Below are positions 45,419 to 53,615 of a stretch of DNA of 64,000 nucleotides, in pieces. Location: positions 62,001 to 126,000 of the forward strand of contig CAMNSS010000005.1 in the NCBI GenBank assembly GCA_946555345.1. Reading direction: 5' to 3'. Numbering within the stretch: position 1 is the stretch's first letter; each line of letters opens with the position of its first letter. The DNA is from an uncultured Eubacterium sp. (GTDB taxonomy: Bacteria; Bacillota; Clostridia; Peptostreptococcales; Anaerovoracaceae). The position numbers and the translations under genes were made by a program. The notes under the pieces were generated by a model, which had not been told where the DNA came from, did not search any database, and worked only from the letters and a program-made list of their open reading frames with translations.

Positions 45419-46672
45419 TTACCGCTTCTGCTTTTGCTGCATCTTCGGCGCAACCATGCCGATAAACCGCTCCAGGCTCTGTCCCTCGGACATCCTCACG
45501 CGCGGAAGCAGCATCGGATCATCGCCCGGGTGCGCTTTTCCATATTCCGTCGTAACGGCGCACAGAAAACCAGCTTCCTCCACCGTATCCCTGCTGTTCT
45601 TGTTATAATCGCCAAACGGATAGGCGAAGGCATCGCCGCCGCCGCAGATTTTAATCGAAGTATTGAGATCCGCCAACGCCTTATCCTTCGATAGCGCAGT
45701 GAAAATGCCGCCATGCCCGATCTTACCGCCGCCTTTGTGCATATCGTGCGAATGCGATTCATAATTGACATAATCACTCTGATAGCTGGCGATCTTCTCT
45801 TCCCCATCATACGATGTAATCATAAAACAGGTCGCCGGAACTTTATATTTTTCCAAGACTGGTATCCCATACTCCAGGAAGCTGGCCGCCCCGTCATCAA
45901 AACACAAAACGATGCTCTTTTCCGGCAAAAGCAATTCGCCGTCTATGTATGCCCTCACCTCTTCCCAGCTCGGATAATAGTATCCCTCTTCATTGAGCCA
46001 TTCCAGCTCCTCTGAGAGATCCTGCTGGCTGATGTAATTTCCATACCGTTTTTTCAAATCGGCGGGCGGATCATCCTCGTCATAGACATAATGATACATA
46101 CAGATCGGAAGCCCTGGGGACTTATAATCCTTATTGGGCGCAATTTTTACAACGCGCGATACTTTAGTGGTATTGCCCGCATCATCGCTGACCGTGTAAT
46201 CGATGGTATGCCTGCCCGCTTTCTTAAAATCGATCTCCGAAACGACGACGCGGCCTGAAATATCCTTCCCGTTCTCATCGTAAGCCTCATAGCCCGGCTC
46301 CTCAAACTCCTCTCCGAGCATCATTTCCGCCGCCCATTCCCCGTCCGCCAAAATCAGGCGCGGATTCATCTCATTGCTTACAATTACCGTCCGTTCGGCA
46401 GCCAGCGTCCCCATCCTGTACTTCACCTGGTACTCGCCTGGCTTTGAAGTGTCCACCTTGCCCGTCACCTTGGCCTGGGCAGAGATGTCCTTTCCGCCCT
46501 TTTTCGCCTCGACCCCTGGGTCTTGGTAAACCGAGTACAGCCCGACCGTCATTTCTTCAGGTCCTTTTAAGGACAGTGAAAACTGCGTCGTATAATATAC
46601 GACGATAAAAACCAGCATTCCGATCACTGCCAGCAATATGATTCCTATGCTTATCGCCATCTTATGCTTCAT
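45419..46672 (-). CDS. Membrane-anchored polysaccharide deacetylase with Ig-like domains
   Basis: A 417-residue envelope enzyme predicted to remove acetyl groups from a wall polysaccharide. A transmembrane anchor (about 5-27) is followed by two bacterial Ig-like (DUF5011-type) domains (about 35-180, with KPGEYQVKYRMG and KKAGRHTIDYTVSDDAGNTTK) and a NodB-homology domain. In the last part the metal/catalytic Asp lies in VLCFDDGA and the metal His pair in ESHSHDMH, with AFAYPFGDYN following. The ATG at 46672 has GGAG about 7 nt upstream; ATGs at 46684 and 46699 are alternatives. Divergent from the radical SAM gene. Confidence 0.9.
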   Translation of the reverse strand: MKHKMAISIGIILLAVIGMLVFIVVYYTTQFSLSLKGPEEMTVGLYSVYQDPGVEAKKGGKDISAQAKVTGKVDTSKPGEYQVKYRMGTLAAERTVIVSNEMNPRLILADGEWAAEMMLGEEFEEPGYEAYDENGKDISGRVVVSEIDFKKAGRHTIDYTVSDDAGNTTKVSRVVKIAPNKDYKSPGLPICMYHYVYDEDDPPADLKKRYGNYISQQDLSEELEWLNEEGYYYPSWEEVRAYIDGELLLPEKSIVLCFDDGAASFLEYGIPVLEKYKVPATCFMITSYDGEEKIASYQSDYVNYESHSHDMHKGGGKIGHGGIFTALSKDKALADLNTSIKICGGGDAFAYPFGDYNKNSRDTVEEAGFLCAVTTEYGKAHPGDDPMLLPRVRMSEGQSLERFIGMVAPKMQQKQKR

Positions 46673-46755
46673 GCCCTGCTCCATATCATTCCAATGCACT
46701 CAACTGCATTCCCTGCAATTTCCGTTATCTTTAGTATAACATAACACGCCCTTTA

Positions 46756-46770
46756 TGGTACAATAGAAAT
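46756..46770 (+). promoter_or_regulatory. Extended -10 promoter giving a probable leaderless mRNA
   Basis: TGGTACAAT is an extended -10 box ending 6 nt before the ATG at 46771, so transcription would begin at or next to the start codon. No Shine-Dalgarno sequence lies between them, in contrast to nearly every other gene in the window. A -35 box is not clear. Confidence 0.55.
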
Positions 46771-48072
46771 ATGAAAACACACGCAATCATACCGATCTTC
46801 ATTCCCCACAAAGGCTGTCCCAACGACTGTGTCTTTTGCAACCAAAAGGCGATTACGGCAAGGAGCGCCGACGTAAGCCCGCAAGACGTCAAAAACATCA
46901 TCGAATCATACCTGCCCACCCTGCAAGGACGGAATCTTCAAACCATCGAAGTTGCGTTTTTCGGCGGCAGCTTTACGGGAATCCCGATGGAGGAACAAGC
47001 CGCCTTCCTCAAAGTCGCCAAGGCGTATAAGGAAAAAGGACTGATCCAAAAAATTCATATGTCCACAAGGCCTGATTATATCAACGAAGCGATTTTGGAC
47101 AACCTCAAGGCGCACGATGCAGACATAATCGAGCTGGGCGTGCAATCCTTCGATGAAGAGGTGCTTACTGCCGCAAACCGCGGTCATACGCCTGATGATA
47201 TTTACCGGGCGTGCCGCCTGATTCATGATTACAGATTTACGCTGGGGATACAGCTTATGATCGGGCTTCCTGGGGACGATATGCAAAAGTGCACCTTTTC
47301 GGCAAGCGAAACGGTAGCGATGCGCCCTGCCATCGCCCGCCTCTATCCGGCTATCGTCTTAAACGGCACGCAGCTTTACAAGATGTACCAGGCCGGGACT
47401 TACACCCCGCTCACCACGGAGGAGGCTGTCCGCATCACCAAGGCGATGTACCAGATCCTCGACGATGCCGGAATCAATATCATCCGGGTGGGGCTGAAAA
47501 GCACCGACCTGATCCGCGAAGGCGGCGAAATACAGGGGCATACCTACCACCCTGCATTCCGCCAGCTCGTGGAAGGGGAGATCGCCAAAGAACAATTAGA
47601 AGGACAGCTAAAAGAATTGCTGGAAGAGACGCAAACGCAAGAACCGCCGAAGCGATCTGCGGAACAGCCTGCCAAACAACGGCCGCCAGGGAAACAAATG
47701 CAAGCACAACGGCATAACCCGCCCGGCCTGCCTGACAGGCAATCCACCAAACAACAAATGCACACACAGCAAAACGGACAACGGCGGCCTGCCTCGCCAA
47801 ATCCACAAAAAACAGGGCGTCCAAGAGGCATTCTTTCCTCGGATACCGCCTCCCCAAATGCGCCCGCAGGCACGGTGCGGCCGCAAAACACCCCGCAAGC
47901 CCCCGCCCCGCACAGCTTTGTCTTTTGTGCAAGCGGCAACTCCTTCTCCAACATGATCGGAAACGCCAAACGAAACAAAATCTACTTTGCGAAGCAGTAC
48001 CCGCATTTGAAAATCAAATACAAAGCAGATCCAAGCCTTGAAGACGGCCGCTATGTTGTGGTAAAATGTTAA
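46771..48072 (+). CDS. Elp3-like radical SAM protein with a Pro/Gln-rich insertion
   Basis: The 433-residue protein has the radical SAM cluster motif CPNDCVFC (residues 16-23), FFGGSFTG and the Elp3-like ELGVQSFDEEVLTAANRGH, placing it with bacterial Elp3-related or coproporphyrinogen-oxidase-like radical SAM proteins of unknown substrate. The conserved C-terminal strand region SFVFCASGNSFSNMIGN ... KIKYKADPSLEDGRYVVVKC is separated from the core by about 94 residues (287-380) of Pro/Gln/Arg-rich low-complexity sequence, absent from typical relatives of about 340 residues. The reading frame is intact on both sides. An Elp3-type acetyltransferase domain is not seen. Expression seems leaderless. 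Confidence 0.8.
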   Translation: MKTHAIIPIFIPHKGCPNDCVFCNQKAITARSADVSPQDVKNIIESYLPTLQGRNLQTIEVAFFGGSFTGIPMEEQAAFLKVAKAYKEKGLIQKIHMSTRPDYINEAILDNLKAHDADIIELGVQSFDEEVLTAANRGHTPDDIYRACRLIHDYRFTLGIQLMIGLPGDDMQKCTFSASETVAMRPAIARLYPAIVLNGTQLYKMYQAGTYTPLTTEEAVRITKAMYQILDDAGINIIRVGLKSTDLIREGGEIQGHTYHPAFRQLVEGEIAKEQLEGQLKELLEETQTQEPPKRSAEQPAKQRPPGKQMQAQRHNPPGLPDRQSTKQQMHTQQNGQRRPASPNPQKTGRPRGILSSDTASPNAPAGTVRPQNTPQAPAPHSFVFCASGNSFSNMIGNAKRNKIYFAKQYPHLKIKYKADPSLEDGRYVVVKC

Positions 48073-48080
48073 ACTAGCAA

Positions 48081-48180
48081 TAAACCGATGCTGCACGGCA
48101 AGCAATGTAAGCAAGCCGGGGCGGCGTACCATCATGAAGCCGGCAATGCGCCCATGAAATGCATCCATCGCATCGGTTTA
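48081..48180. repeat. Inverted repeat between the radical SAM and ACT genes
   Basis: TAAACCGATG (48081-48090) and CATCGGTTTA (48171-48180) are a perfect 10-bp inverted repeat enclosing 80 nt, just past the radical SAM stop. It could close a small structured RNA. No T-run follows, so it is not a standard terminator. Confidence 0.45.
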
Positions 48181-48220
48181 CCATCATTCGAAAGCATTTG
48201 AAATCATTCAGGAGGATATT

Positions 48221-48484
48221 ATGAAAGCAGTCATCACCGTAATCGGAAAGGATATGGTCGGCATTCTGGCAAAGGTCAGCGCAGCCTGCGCCGAAGCCAA
48301 CGCCAACGTATCGGAAGTCACGCAGTCCGTGCTGGACGCATACTTCGCCATGATCATGCTGGTGGACATCGACCAGCTCAACCGTTCCTTGGAAGAGCTG
48401 AAAGAAAGCATCCAGGCAGCCGTCCCTTCCATGACCGTCCACGTCATGCACGAAGATATTTTCAATTCCATGCACAGGATTTAA
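48221..48484 (+). CDS. ACT domain protein (UPF0237 type)
   Basis: A single ACT domain of 87 residues: MKAVITVIGKDMVGILAKVS (ligand-binding loop with GKD-VGI), then the strands TQSVLDAYFAMIMLVDI and MTVHVMHEDIFNSMHRI. Such ACT proteins bind amino acids or similar ligands and are regularly encoded directly before the PFL/UPF0210 protein, as here (22-nt spacing). CAGGAGG lies 6-7 nt before the ATG. It probably acts as a regulatory partner of the next gene; the ligand is unknown. Confidence 0.92.
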   Translation: MKAVITVIGKDMVGILAKVSAACAEANANVSEVTQSVLDAYFAMIMLVDIDQLNRSLEELKESIQAAVPSMTVHVMHEDIFNSMHRI

Positions 48485-48505
48485 CAGGACGGGAGGGAAA
48501 CACAT

Positions 48506-49864
48506 ATGCTGAACATGAAAGACATCATGGAAACCATCACCATGATACAAAACGAACACCTTGACATCCGTACCATCACCATGGGAATTTCCCTGATGGA
48601 CTGCGCAGACAGCGATATCAGCAAATCATGCGAAAAAATCCATCGCAAAATATACAGGCTGGCGAAAGACCTGGTGAAAACAGGGAAGGAAATCGAAACG
48701 AAATACGGCATTCCCATCGTGAACAAGCGCATATCCGTAACCCCGGTTTCCCTGCTTGCCGCTGTTTCCGGGGGCGACCCCGCCGCATATGCAAAGACGC
48801 TGGATCACGTTGCAAAAGAGGTCGGCGTCAATTTCATCGGCGGTTATTCCGCACTCGTCCACAAGGGCTTTGCCGCAGGCGACAGGGAACTGATCGAATC
48901 GATTCCCCGCGCGCTGGCTGAAACGGATTTCGTCTGCTCATCGGTCAATGTCGGCTCTACAAAAGCGGGCATCAACATGGACGCCGTTAAACTGATGGGA
49001 ACGGTGGTAAAAGAAACGGCAGAGCTGACGAAGGAGCGGCAGTGCATCGGCGCTGCCAAGCTGGTCGTATTCTGCAATGCCCCGGAGGATAACCCGTTCA
49101 TGGCGGGCGCTTTTCACGGCATTGGCGAACCGGACTGCGTAATCAATGTCGGCGTTTCAGGCCCTGGCGTCGTCAGGAGCGCGCTTTCTAAAATGCCAAA
49201 GGACGCATCTCTATCGGAGGTTGCCGACCTCATTAAGAAAACCGCCTTTAAGATCACCAGGATGGGACAGCTCGTCGGTGCAGAAGCCTCTGCTAAGCTC
49301 GGCGTGCCGTTTGGCATCATCGACCTATCGCTTGCGCCTACGCCTGCTATCGGCGATTCCGTGGCTTATATTTTAGAGGAAATCGGCCTGGAACAATGCG
49401 GTACGCACGGAACGACTGCGGCTCTGGCCATGCTCAACGATGCGGTCAAAAAAGGCGGCATCATGGCTTCCTCAAACGTGGGCGGATTATCAGGCGCATT
49501 CATCCCTGTGTCAGAGGATGCGGGGATGATCGAAGCGGCCAAAGCGGGAACGCTTTCCATCGAAAAGCTGGAAGCCATGACCGCTGTATGCTCCGTCGGG
49601 CTTGACATGATCGTCCTGCCGGGCGAAACGCCCGCCGAAACGATTTCCGCCATCATCGCAGACGAGGCGGCCATCGGAATGGTCAATTCCAAAACGACCG
49701 CCGTCAGGGTCATCCCTGCCATCGGCGGCCGCGAAGGGGAAATCCTGGACTTCGGCGGCCTTTTAGGCAGCGGCCCGATTATGAAAATCAACCCGAAATC
49801 CCCGGCGGTCATGATCAACCGGGGCGGCAAAATCCCAGCGCCGATGCAGAGCTTGAAAAACTAA
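48506..49864 (+). CDS. PFL family protein (UPF0210/DUF711)
   Basis: A 452-residue member of UPF0210, distantly related in fold to pyruvate formate-lyase and ribonucleotide reductase but without an obvious glycyl-radical motif. Conserved glycine-rich stretches are [66 protein letters not shown] and the C-terminal GRGGKIPAP-like [13 protein letters not shown]. Function unknown. GGGAGG lies about 9 nt before the ATG. Second gene after the ACT protein, probably one transcription unit. The length is standard. Confidence 0.93.
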   Translation: MLNMKDIMETITMIQNEHLDIRTITMGISLMDCADSDISKSCEKIHRKIYRLAKDLVKTGKEIETKYGIPIVNKRISVTPVSLLAAVSGGDPAAYAKTLDHVAKEVGVNFIGGYSALVHKGFAAGDRELIESIPRALAETDFVCSSVNVGSTKAGINMDAVKLMGTVVKETAELTKERQCIGAAKLVVFCNAPEDNPFMAGAFHGIGEPDCVINVGVSGPGVVRSALSKMPKDASLSEVADLIKKTAFKITRMGQLVGAEASAKLGVPFGIIDLSLAPTPAIGDSVAYILEEIGLEQCGTHGTTAALAMLNDAVKKGGIMASSNVGGLSGAFIPVSEDAGMIEAAKAGTLSIEKLEAMTAVCSVGLDMIVLPGETPAETISAIIADEAAIGMVNSKTTAVRVIPAIGGREGEILDFGGLLGSGPIMKINPKSPAVMINRGGKIPAPMQSLKN

Positions 49865-49966
49865 ACCCCGCTTTCCACCTTGTTTTTATGCTTTGTTCTT
49901 ACGCCTCGATGCCTTGCGCCTATGCTTTGCCTGGCATCATCAAAGAACCGCCAGAGGAGGGCTTTT

Positions 49967-51184
49967 ATGAAATACGATTTTGATGAGATCATCGACAGAA
50001 AGAACACCAATTCCGAGAATGTGGATGGATGGCGTTCGTACATTTTCAAATGCGGACCGGAACAAAAATTTCCATATGCGGACGACGATTTTATACGGAT
50101 GTGGGTTGCTGACATGGAATTTGCCGTAGCGCCGGAAATCCGCCAAGCGATCATCGACCGCATCAACCAGAAAATCCTCGGCTATACCATCGTATCGGAT
50201 CACGGCTACTATGATGCGGTTCAAAAATGGTGCGACGATCGGTATGGCTGGCATTTTCCCAAAGAGGAGCTTGTATTTTCCCCAGGCGTCATCCCCGCAC
50301 TGTATCAGCTCATCGAGGACTTACTACAGCCGGGCGAAAAGGCAATGACATTCACGCCTGCTTACGGGTTCTTTCTCCACGCCTGCAAATACAATAACAG
50401 GGAACTGGTACAGCTTCCGCTGATAAAAGATAGAACTAGGTATTGCATCGACTTTGGCATCCTGGAAAAAAAGGCGGCAGATCCTGCGATGAAACTCCTC
50501 GTCCTCTGTAACCCGCACAATCCGGCCGGGCGCATCTGGACGGAGCAAGAACTGAGCCATATTGCTGCGATCGCCAGCGAACACGGCCTTTGGATCATAT
50601 CCGATGAAATCCACTGCGACCTCATCCGCTGCGGCCTGCGCCATACGCCGATGGGGAAAATCATGCCGGACTACAAGCGGCTCATCACCTGTATGTCCGC
50701 CAGTAAGACCTTTAACCTGGCAGGGATGCAGTTTTCCCATATCATCATCCGCGACAAAGCGGAACGCTCCAAGTTTATCGCCCGCGACAAGACCATCGGT
50801 GCAGTCAACCCGCTCTCTGTCGCCGCGCACAAAGCCGCTTACGAGCAGGGCGGGCAGTGGCTAGAGCAGCTCAAAGCGTACCTTGACGGAAATTTCACCT
50901 ATGTAGATGCTTTTATCAAAGAAAACTTTCCGGAAATTGCGTTCAAACCGCCGGAAGCGACCTACTTCGCATGGCTCGACATGAGCGGTCTCCTGCCCGA
51001 AGCAGGCGACCTGCCGCTGTTCTTTGCGAACAATGCGGGCGTACTGTTAGAAGGAGGCGACAAGATGTTCGTCGGCAACGCCAAAGGGCATATCCGCTTG
51101 AACCTCGCCATGCCGCGCAAACTCCTTGAAAAAGGGCTGCACCGGATGAAAGAAGCGATTGCCAAAAACAAACGGCAAGCATAA
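49967..51184 (+). CDS. PLP-dependent aminotransferase, MalY/PatB cystathionine beta-lyase type
   Basis: Fold-type I PLP enzyme of the MalY/PatB group, commonly C-S beta-lyases that split cystathionine or cysteine conjugates to a thiol, pyruvate and ammonia. The 405 residues contain the N-terminal MWVADMEFAVAPEI (MalY-like), LLVLCNPHNPAGRIW, SDEIHCDL and the PLP-binding Lys in SASKTFNLAGMQ. The C-terminal GHIRLNLAMPRKLLEKGL holds the carboxylate-binding Arg. The ATG at 49967 has AGAGGAGG 5-6 nt upstream; the frame is open to 49880. It follows the PFL gene after 100 nt and may be separate. Substrate uncertain. Confidence 0.9.
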   Translation: MKYDFDEIIDRKNTNSENVDGWRSYIFKCGPEQKFPYADDDFIRMWVADMEFAVAPEIRQAIIDRINQKILGYTIVSDHGYYDAVQKWCDDRYGWHFPKEELVFSPGVIPALYQLIEDLLQPGEKAMTFTPAYGFFLHACKYNNRELVQLPLIKDRTRYCIDFGILEKKAADPAMKLLVLCNPHNPAGRIWTEQELSHIAAIASEHGLWIISDEIHCDLIRCGLRHTPMGKIMPDYKRLITCMSASKTFNLAGMQFSHIIIRDKAERSKFIARDKTIGAVNPLSVAAHKAAYEQGGQWLEQLKAYLDGNFTYVDAFIKENFPEIAFKPPEATYFAWLDMSGLLPEAGDLPLFFANNAGVLLEGGDKMFVGNAKGHIRLNLAMPRKLLEKGLHRMKEAIAKNKRQA

Positions 51185-51273
51185 AAATGCGCAAGCCGGA
51201 AATAAAAATTCCTTTATACGCATAACAAGGTCAAAAGCGTGCATGACAAAACCGAAGATTTCCATGCATATGT

Positions 51274-51383
51274 GCCGCTCATGAACGAGCGGCGCTCCGC
51301 AAGGATCTTTTGTTGTTATGCCCCAAATGTCCACTGTACATCTGGGACAAGCAGGAAACATCGAAAACGATATTTCCTGCTTG
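51274..51383. repeat. Two stem-loops downstream of the aminotransferase
   Basis: GCCGCTC/GAGCGGC (51274-51293) and CAAGCAGGAAA/TTTCCTGCTTG (51348-51383) are perfect stems with 6-nt and 14-nt loops in the 268-bp gap between convergent genes. Neither has a strong T-run. Together with the terminator at 51392 they make an unusually structured 3' region. Confidence 0.5.
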
Positions 51384-51391
51384 ATAAAATA

Positions 51392-51420
51392 AGGGACAGG
51401 GAATGAATTTCCCTGTCCCT
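51392..51420. terminator. Bidirectional terminator between convergent genes
   Basis: AGGGACAGGGAA and TTCCCTGTCCCT form a 12-bp stem with a 5-nt loop. It is followed by GTTATTATTT on the plus strand and TTATTTTATC on the minus strand, serving the aminotransferase gene and the convergent Cys-rich gene. Confidence 0.8.
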
Positions 51421-51452
51421 GTTATTATTTATCGTTTTATCTTATCGTCCCG

Positions 51453-51812
51453 TTAGCAACCGCAGCCGCAGCCGTGCATTTCATGGCCGCCATGGCCGCC
51501 ATGTCCGTGATTCCCATGGCCGCCGCAGCCACAGCCGCCGTTTCCGCCAGTTCTATTCCCGGTATTCCAGGAGCGGCAGCCGCATCTCTCCGACGTCCAC
51601 GCAGAACCGCAGTCGCACGCATTCCTCGTGCGTGCAGTCCCATTGCAGCATCCGCAGTTTGCAGCGGAAATTGTGATCGTTGCAATATCATTGCATCCAC
51701 AGCCACATCCACAGCGCGAAAGCGTAATCGTACCGTTTTCATTACAGCCACAGCCATCGGTAACATTTATATTATATGCTGAATTTCCATTACAGCAATT
51801 CCAGTTTGACAT
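51453..51812 (-). CDS. Cys/Gly/His-rich small protein, putative spore coat or metal-binding protein
   Basis: Not a recognised family. The 119-residue protein has 20 cysteines, mostly in CGC or CGCGC runs (around 21, 34-40, 53-56, 77 and the C terminus), a Gly/His tract with six histidines near residues 99-113, and no signal peptide. Threonine- and isoleucine-rich spacers (NGTITLS, DIATITIS) alternate with the Cys runs. The ATG at 51812 has AAGGAG 9 nt upstream; an in-frame TTG lies two codons earlier. A sigma-K-type promoter precedes it, which with the composition suggests a late mother-cell coat protein, possibly disulfide-linked or metal-loaded. This role is inferred. Confidence 0.7.
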   Translation of the reverse strand: MSNWNCCNGNSAYNINVTDGCGCNENGTITLSRCGCGCGCNDIATITISAANCGCCNGTARTRNACDCGSAWTSERCGCRSWNTGNRTGGNGGCGCGGHGNHGHGGHGGHEMHGCGCGC

Positions 51813-51841
51813 ATTCAATATCTCCTTCCTTTTGTATGCTT

Positions 51842-51870
51842 TATACTATGAAAGGAGAGCAATATCCGTT
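51842..51870 (-). promoter_or_regulatory. Sigma-K-type promoter of the Cys-rich gene
   Basis: The minus strand reads AACG, 16 nt, CATAGTATA. The -10 matches CATAnnnTA exactly and the -35 keeps the core AC. It ends 30 nt before the ATG at 51812. Confidence 0.55.
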
Positions 51871-51876
51871 ACACAT

Positions 51877-52068
51877 TTATTTTGATGCGGTATCATCCTT
51901 AGGCTCGGCAGCATCCTCTGCGCTGTCGCCAGGGCCGTCGTCTGCATCATCCGCAACCTTTGCCTTCTGCACCATTTCAATAAACCGGTCCGACTGTATT
52001 TTATTGACTTTAAAAATAGCGATAGCAATTCCCGCTACGATAATCCCAAGCACAATCAAATATGGCAT
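51877..52068 (-). CDS. Small single-span membrane protein
   Basis: A 63-residue protein with one N-terminal transmembrane helix (about 3-20, IVLGIIVAGIAIAIF) and an acidic cytoplasmic-type tail rich in Asp, Ala and Glu. AAAGGAG lies 6 nt before the ATG, so the gene is probably real despite its size. No family is recognised. It is followed by the separately promoted Cys-rich gene. The 240-bp gap on its other side (52069-52308) shows no further gene. Confidence 0.6.
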   Translation of the reverse strand: MPYLIVLGIIVAGIAIAIFKVNKIQSDRFIEMVQKAKVADDADDGPGDSAEDAAEPKDDTASK

Positions 52069-52308
52069 AATATGCTCCTTTCTACATCTGTTGCGAAACT
52101 ATCCTGCATTTATATATTACAATGAATCGCATATAATTGACAACATTTTTAGTGTGCCAAGAATCATGCATTTTATGATGGGTTGGCTGTCGCTTCCGGT
52201 ACTTTCCTCATTTTCCAGATTCCCGGCCTGCTCCGGCGAAAAAGAACGCTGCGCCAAAACGAACGGGAATGAGCAGAGATTGCCTGATGGCGGCACAGCC
52301 TGCGATCT

Positions 52309-53121
52309 TCACGATGGGAGTTTTTCTAAGGATTGGAACTTGTATCCCATATCCTCCCACTTGGTGAGCAGTTCATCGAGAATTTCCGCATTCGTTTTTG
52401 AAGTGCTGTGAAGCAGCACGATCGCACCTGGATGGACGCGCGGCACCAGCTTATCGAACGCTTCTTCCCTCGTCGGCTGGTCGGATTCATACCAATCCAC
52501 ATAAGCCAGGCTCCAGAAAATCGTCTTGTATCCCAGCTCCTTCGCCATCTTCAAATTCGCTTCGCTGTACTTTCCCTGCGGCGGACGGTAATACCGCTTC
52601 AATTCTTGCCCGGTTACCTCTTTATACGCATTTTCCAACTGCGCAAGTTCATCAGCAAAGGCATCCTTCGTCGAAATTTCCGACATATCAGGATGGGTAT
52701 ATGTATGATTGCCCACCAAATGCCCTTCATCCACCATGCGCTTTACCAGTTCTGGGCTGGTCTCGATATAATTGCCTACCAAGAAGAATGCCGCTGGCGC
52801 ATCATGTTTTTTGAGGACATCCAGTATTTTTTCCGTATGGCCGTTCTCATACCCCGCATCAAAAGTCAAATACAGCACTTTTTTATCTGTCGCCGCCGCA
52901 TAATACCCATCGTACTTCGCAAGGTATTCGGCGCTGGCATTGGCAATCGGCGCGGCGCCCTCCTGCTGAAAGCTGAGGCCCCAGTTCCCATCCGCCGATG
53001 TATGGACACCCTGATCCTGTATCGCCGCAATTCCCGTCAAAACGGCGAAAGCCATCACGCCTGCAGCAGCAAGCGTACCCAGCGCTTTGAACAAGCCTTT
53101 TTTTCTCACCATTATAATCAA
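52309..53121 (-). CDS. pdaA: Delta-lactam-biosynthetic de-N-acetylase (PdaA-like)
   Basis: NodB-family deacetylase that acts on muramic acid to allow muramic-delta-lactam formation in the spore cortex, the mark read by germination hydrolases. The 270 residues have an N-terminal signal or anchor (about 10-33), the PdaA hallmark NWGLSFQQEGAAP (near 46-58), LTFDAGYENG with the catalytic Asp, zinc histidines in VGNHTYTHPDM, RPPQGKYSE and the final VLLHSTS. A TTG at 53121 has AGGTGG 9 nt upstream; ATG at 53112 is the alternative. Its product would prepare the substrate for CwlJ-type enzymes encoded elsewhere in this window. Confidence 0.9.
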   Translation of the reverse strand: MIIMVRKKGLFKALGTLAAAGVMAFAVLTGIAAIQDQGVHTSADGNWGLSFQQEGAAPIANASAEYLAKYDGYYAAATDKKVLYLTFDAGYENGHTEKILDVLKKHDAPAAFFLVGNYIETSPELVKRMVDEGHLVGNHTYTHPDMSEISTKDAFADELAQLENAYKEVTGQELKRYYRPPQGKYSEANLKMAKELGYKTIFWSLAYVDWYESDQPTREEAFDKLVPRVHPGAIVLLHSTSKTNAEILDELLTKWEDMGYKFQSLEKLPS

Positions 53122-53405
53122 ATCAAATCACCACCTGGAATAAATATATTAGGCGGTGATTGTCCTTATGATTCCCATTTTTATGCCATACGCATCCAAA
53201 CCGCATTCAATCGGGCAATGCAGGGAAACAGCCTGGCGGTACGGCCAAAATACCGCCAACAGGCAGGTGCCTGCCCAAAATCCTGGCAGGCGGAACACCG
53301 TCATTGCGTCGTTTTCCTGTTATAGAATGCCAATACTGCAACACTCGCCCGCTGCCTGCCTGTTATCGCTCCACGAGAAGCCAGGCTGCCGCCCCGCTTG
53401 CCTGC

Positions 53406-53615
53406 CTATTCGATGCCGGTTACTTTGTAATCCTTTGCCTCTACGGCCTTTTTCAGCACATCGTCAGCCACATCACCAGCCAGCTCCACGACTGCCGTTC
53501 CCAATTCATGGCTTACGTCCGCCGCCGTTACCTGCGGCATATCCTCCAAGCACTTCTTGACAGATGCCTCACAATGCGCACACATCATTCCTTCAATCTT
53601 CATTGTCTTTTTCAT
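53406..53615 (-). CDS. copZ: Probable nested CopZ-like copper chaperone (internal start within copA)
   Basis: The last 69 codons of copA form a complete HMA domain with GMMCAHCEASVKK, the size and shape of a free CopZ. The ATG at 53615 has a perfect AAGGAGG exactly 8 nt upstream, placed inside the copA coding sequence in the linker between the last membrane helix and the HMA domain. Such a strong RBS is not needed for copA itself, so independent translation of a soluble copper chaperone is likely. The precedent is E. coli, where a chaperone is made from copA by frameshifting. Confidence 0.6.
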   Translation of the reverse strand: MKKTMKIEGMMCAHCEASVKKCLEDMPQVTAADVSHELGTAVVELAGDVADDVLKKAVEAKDYKVTGIE

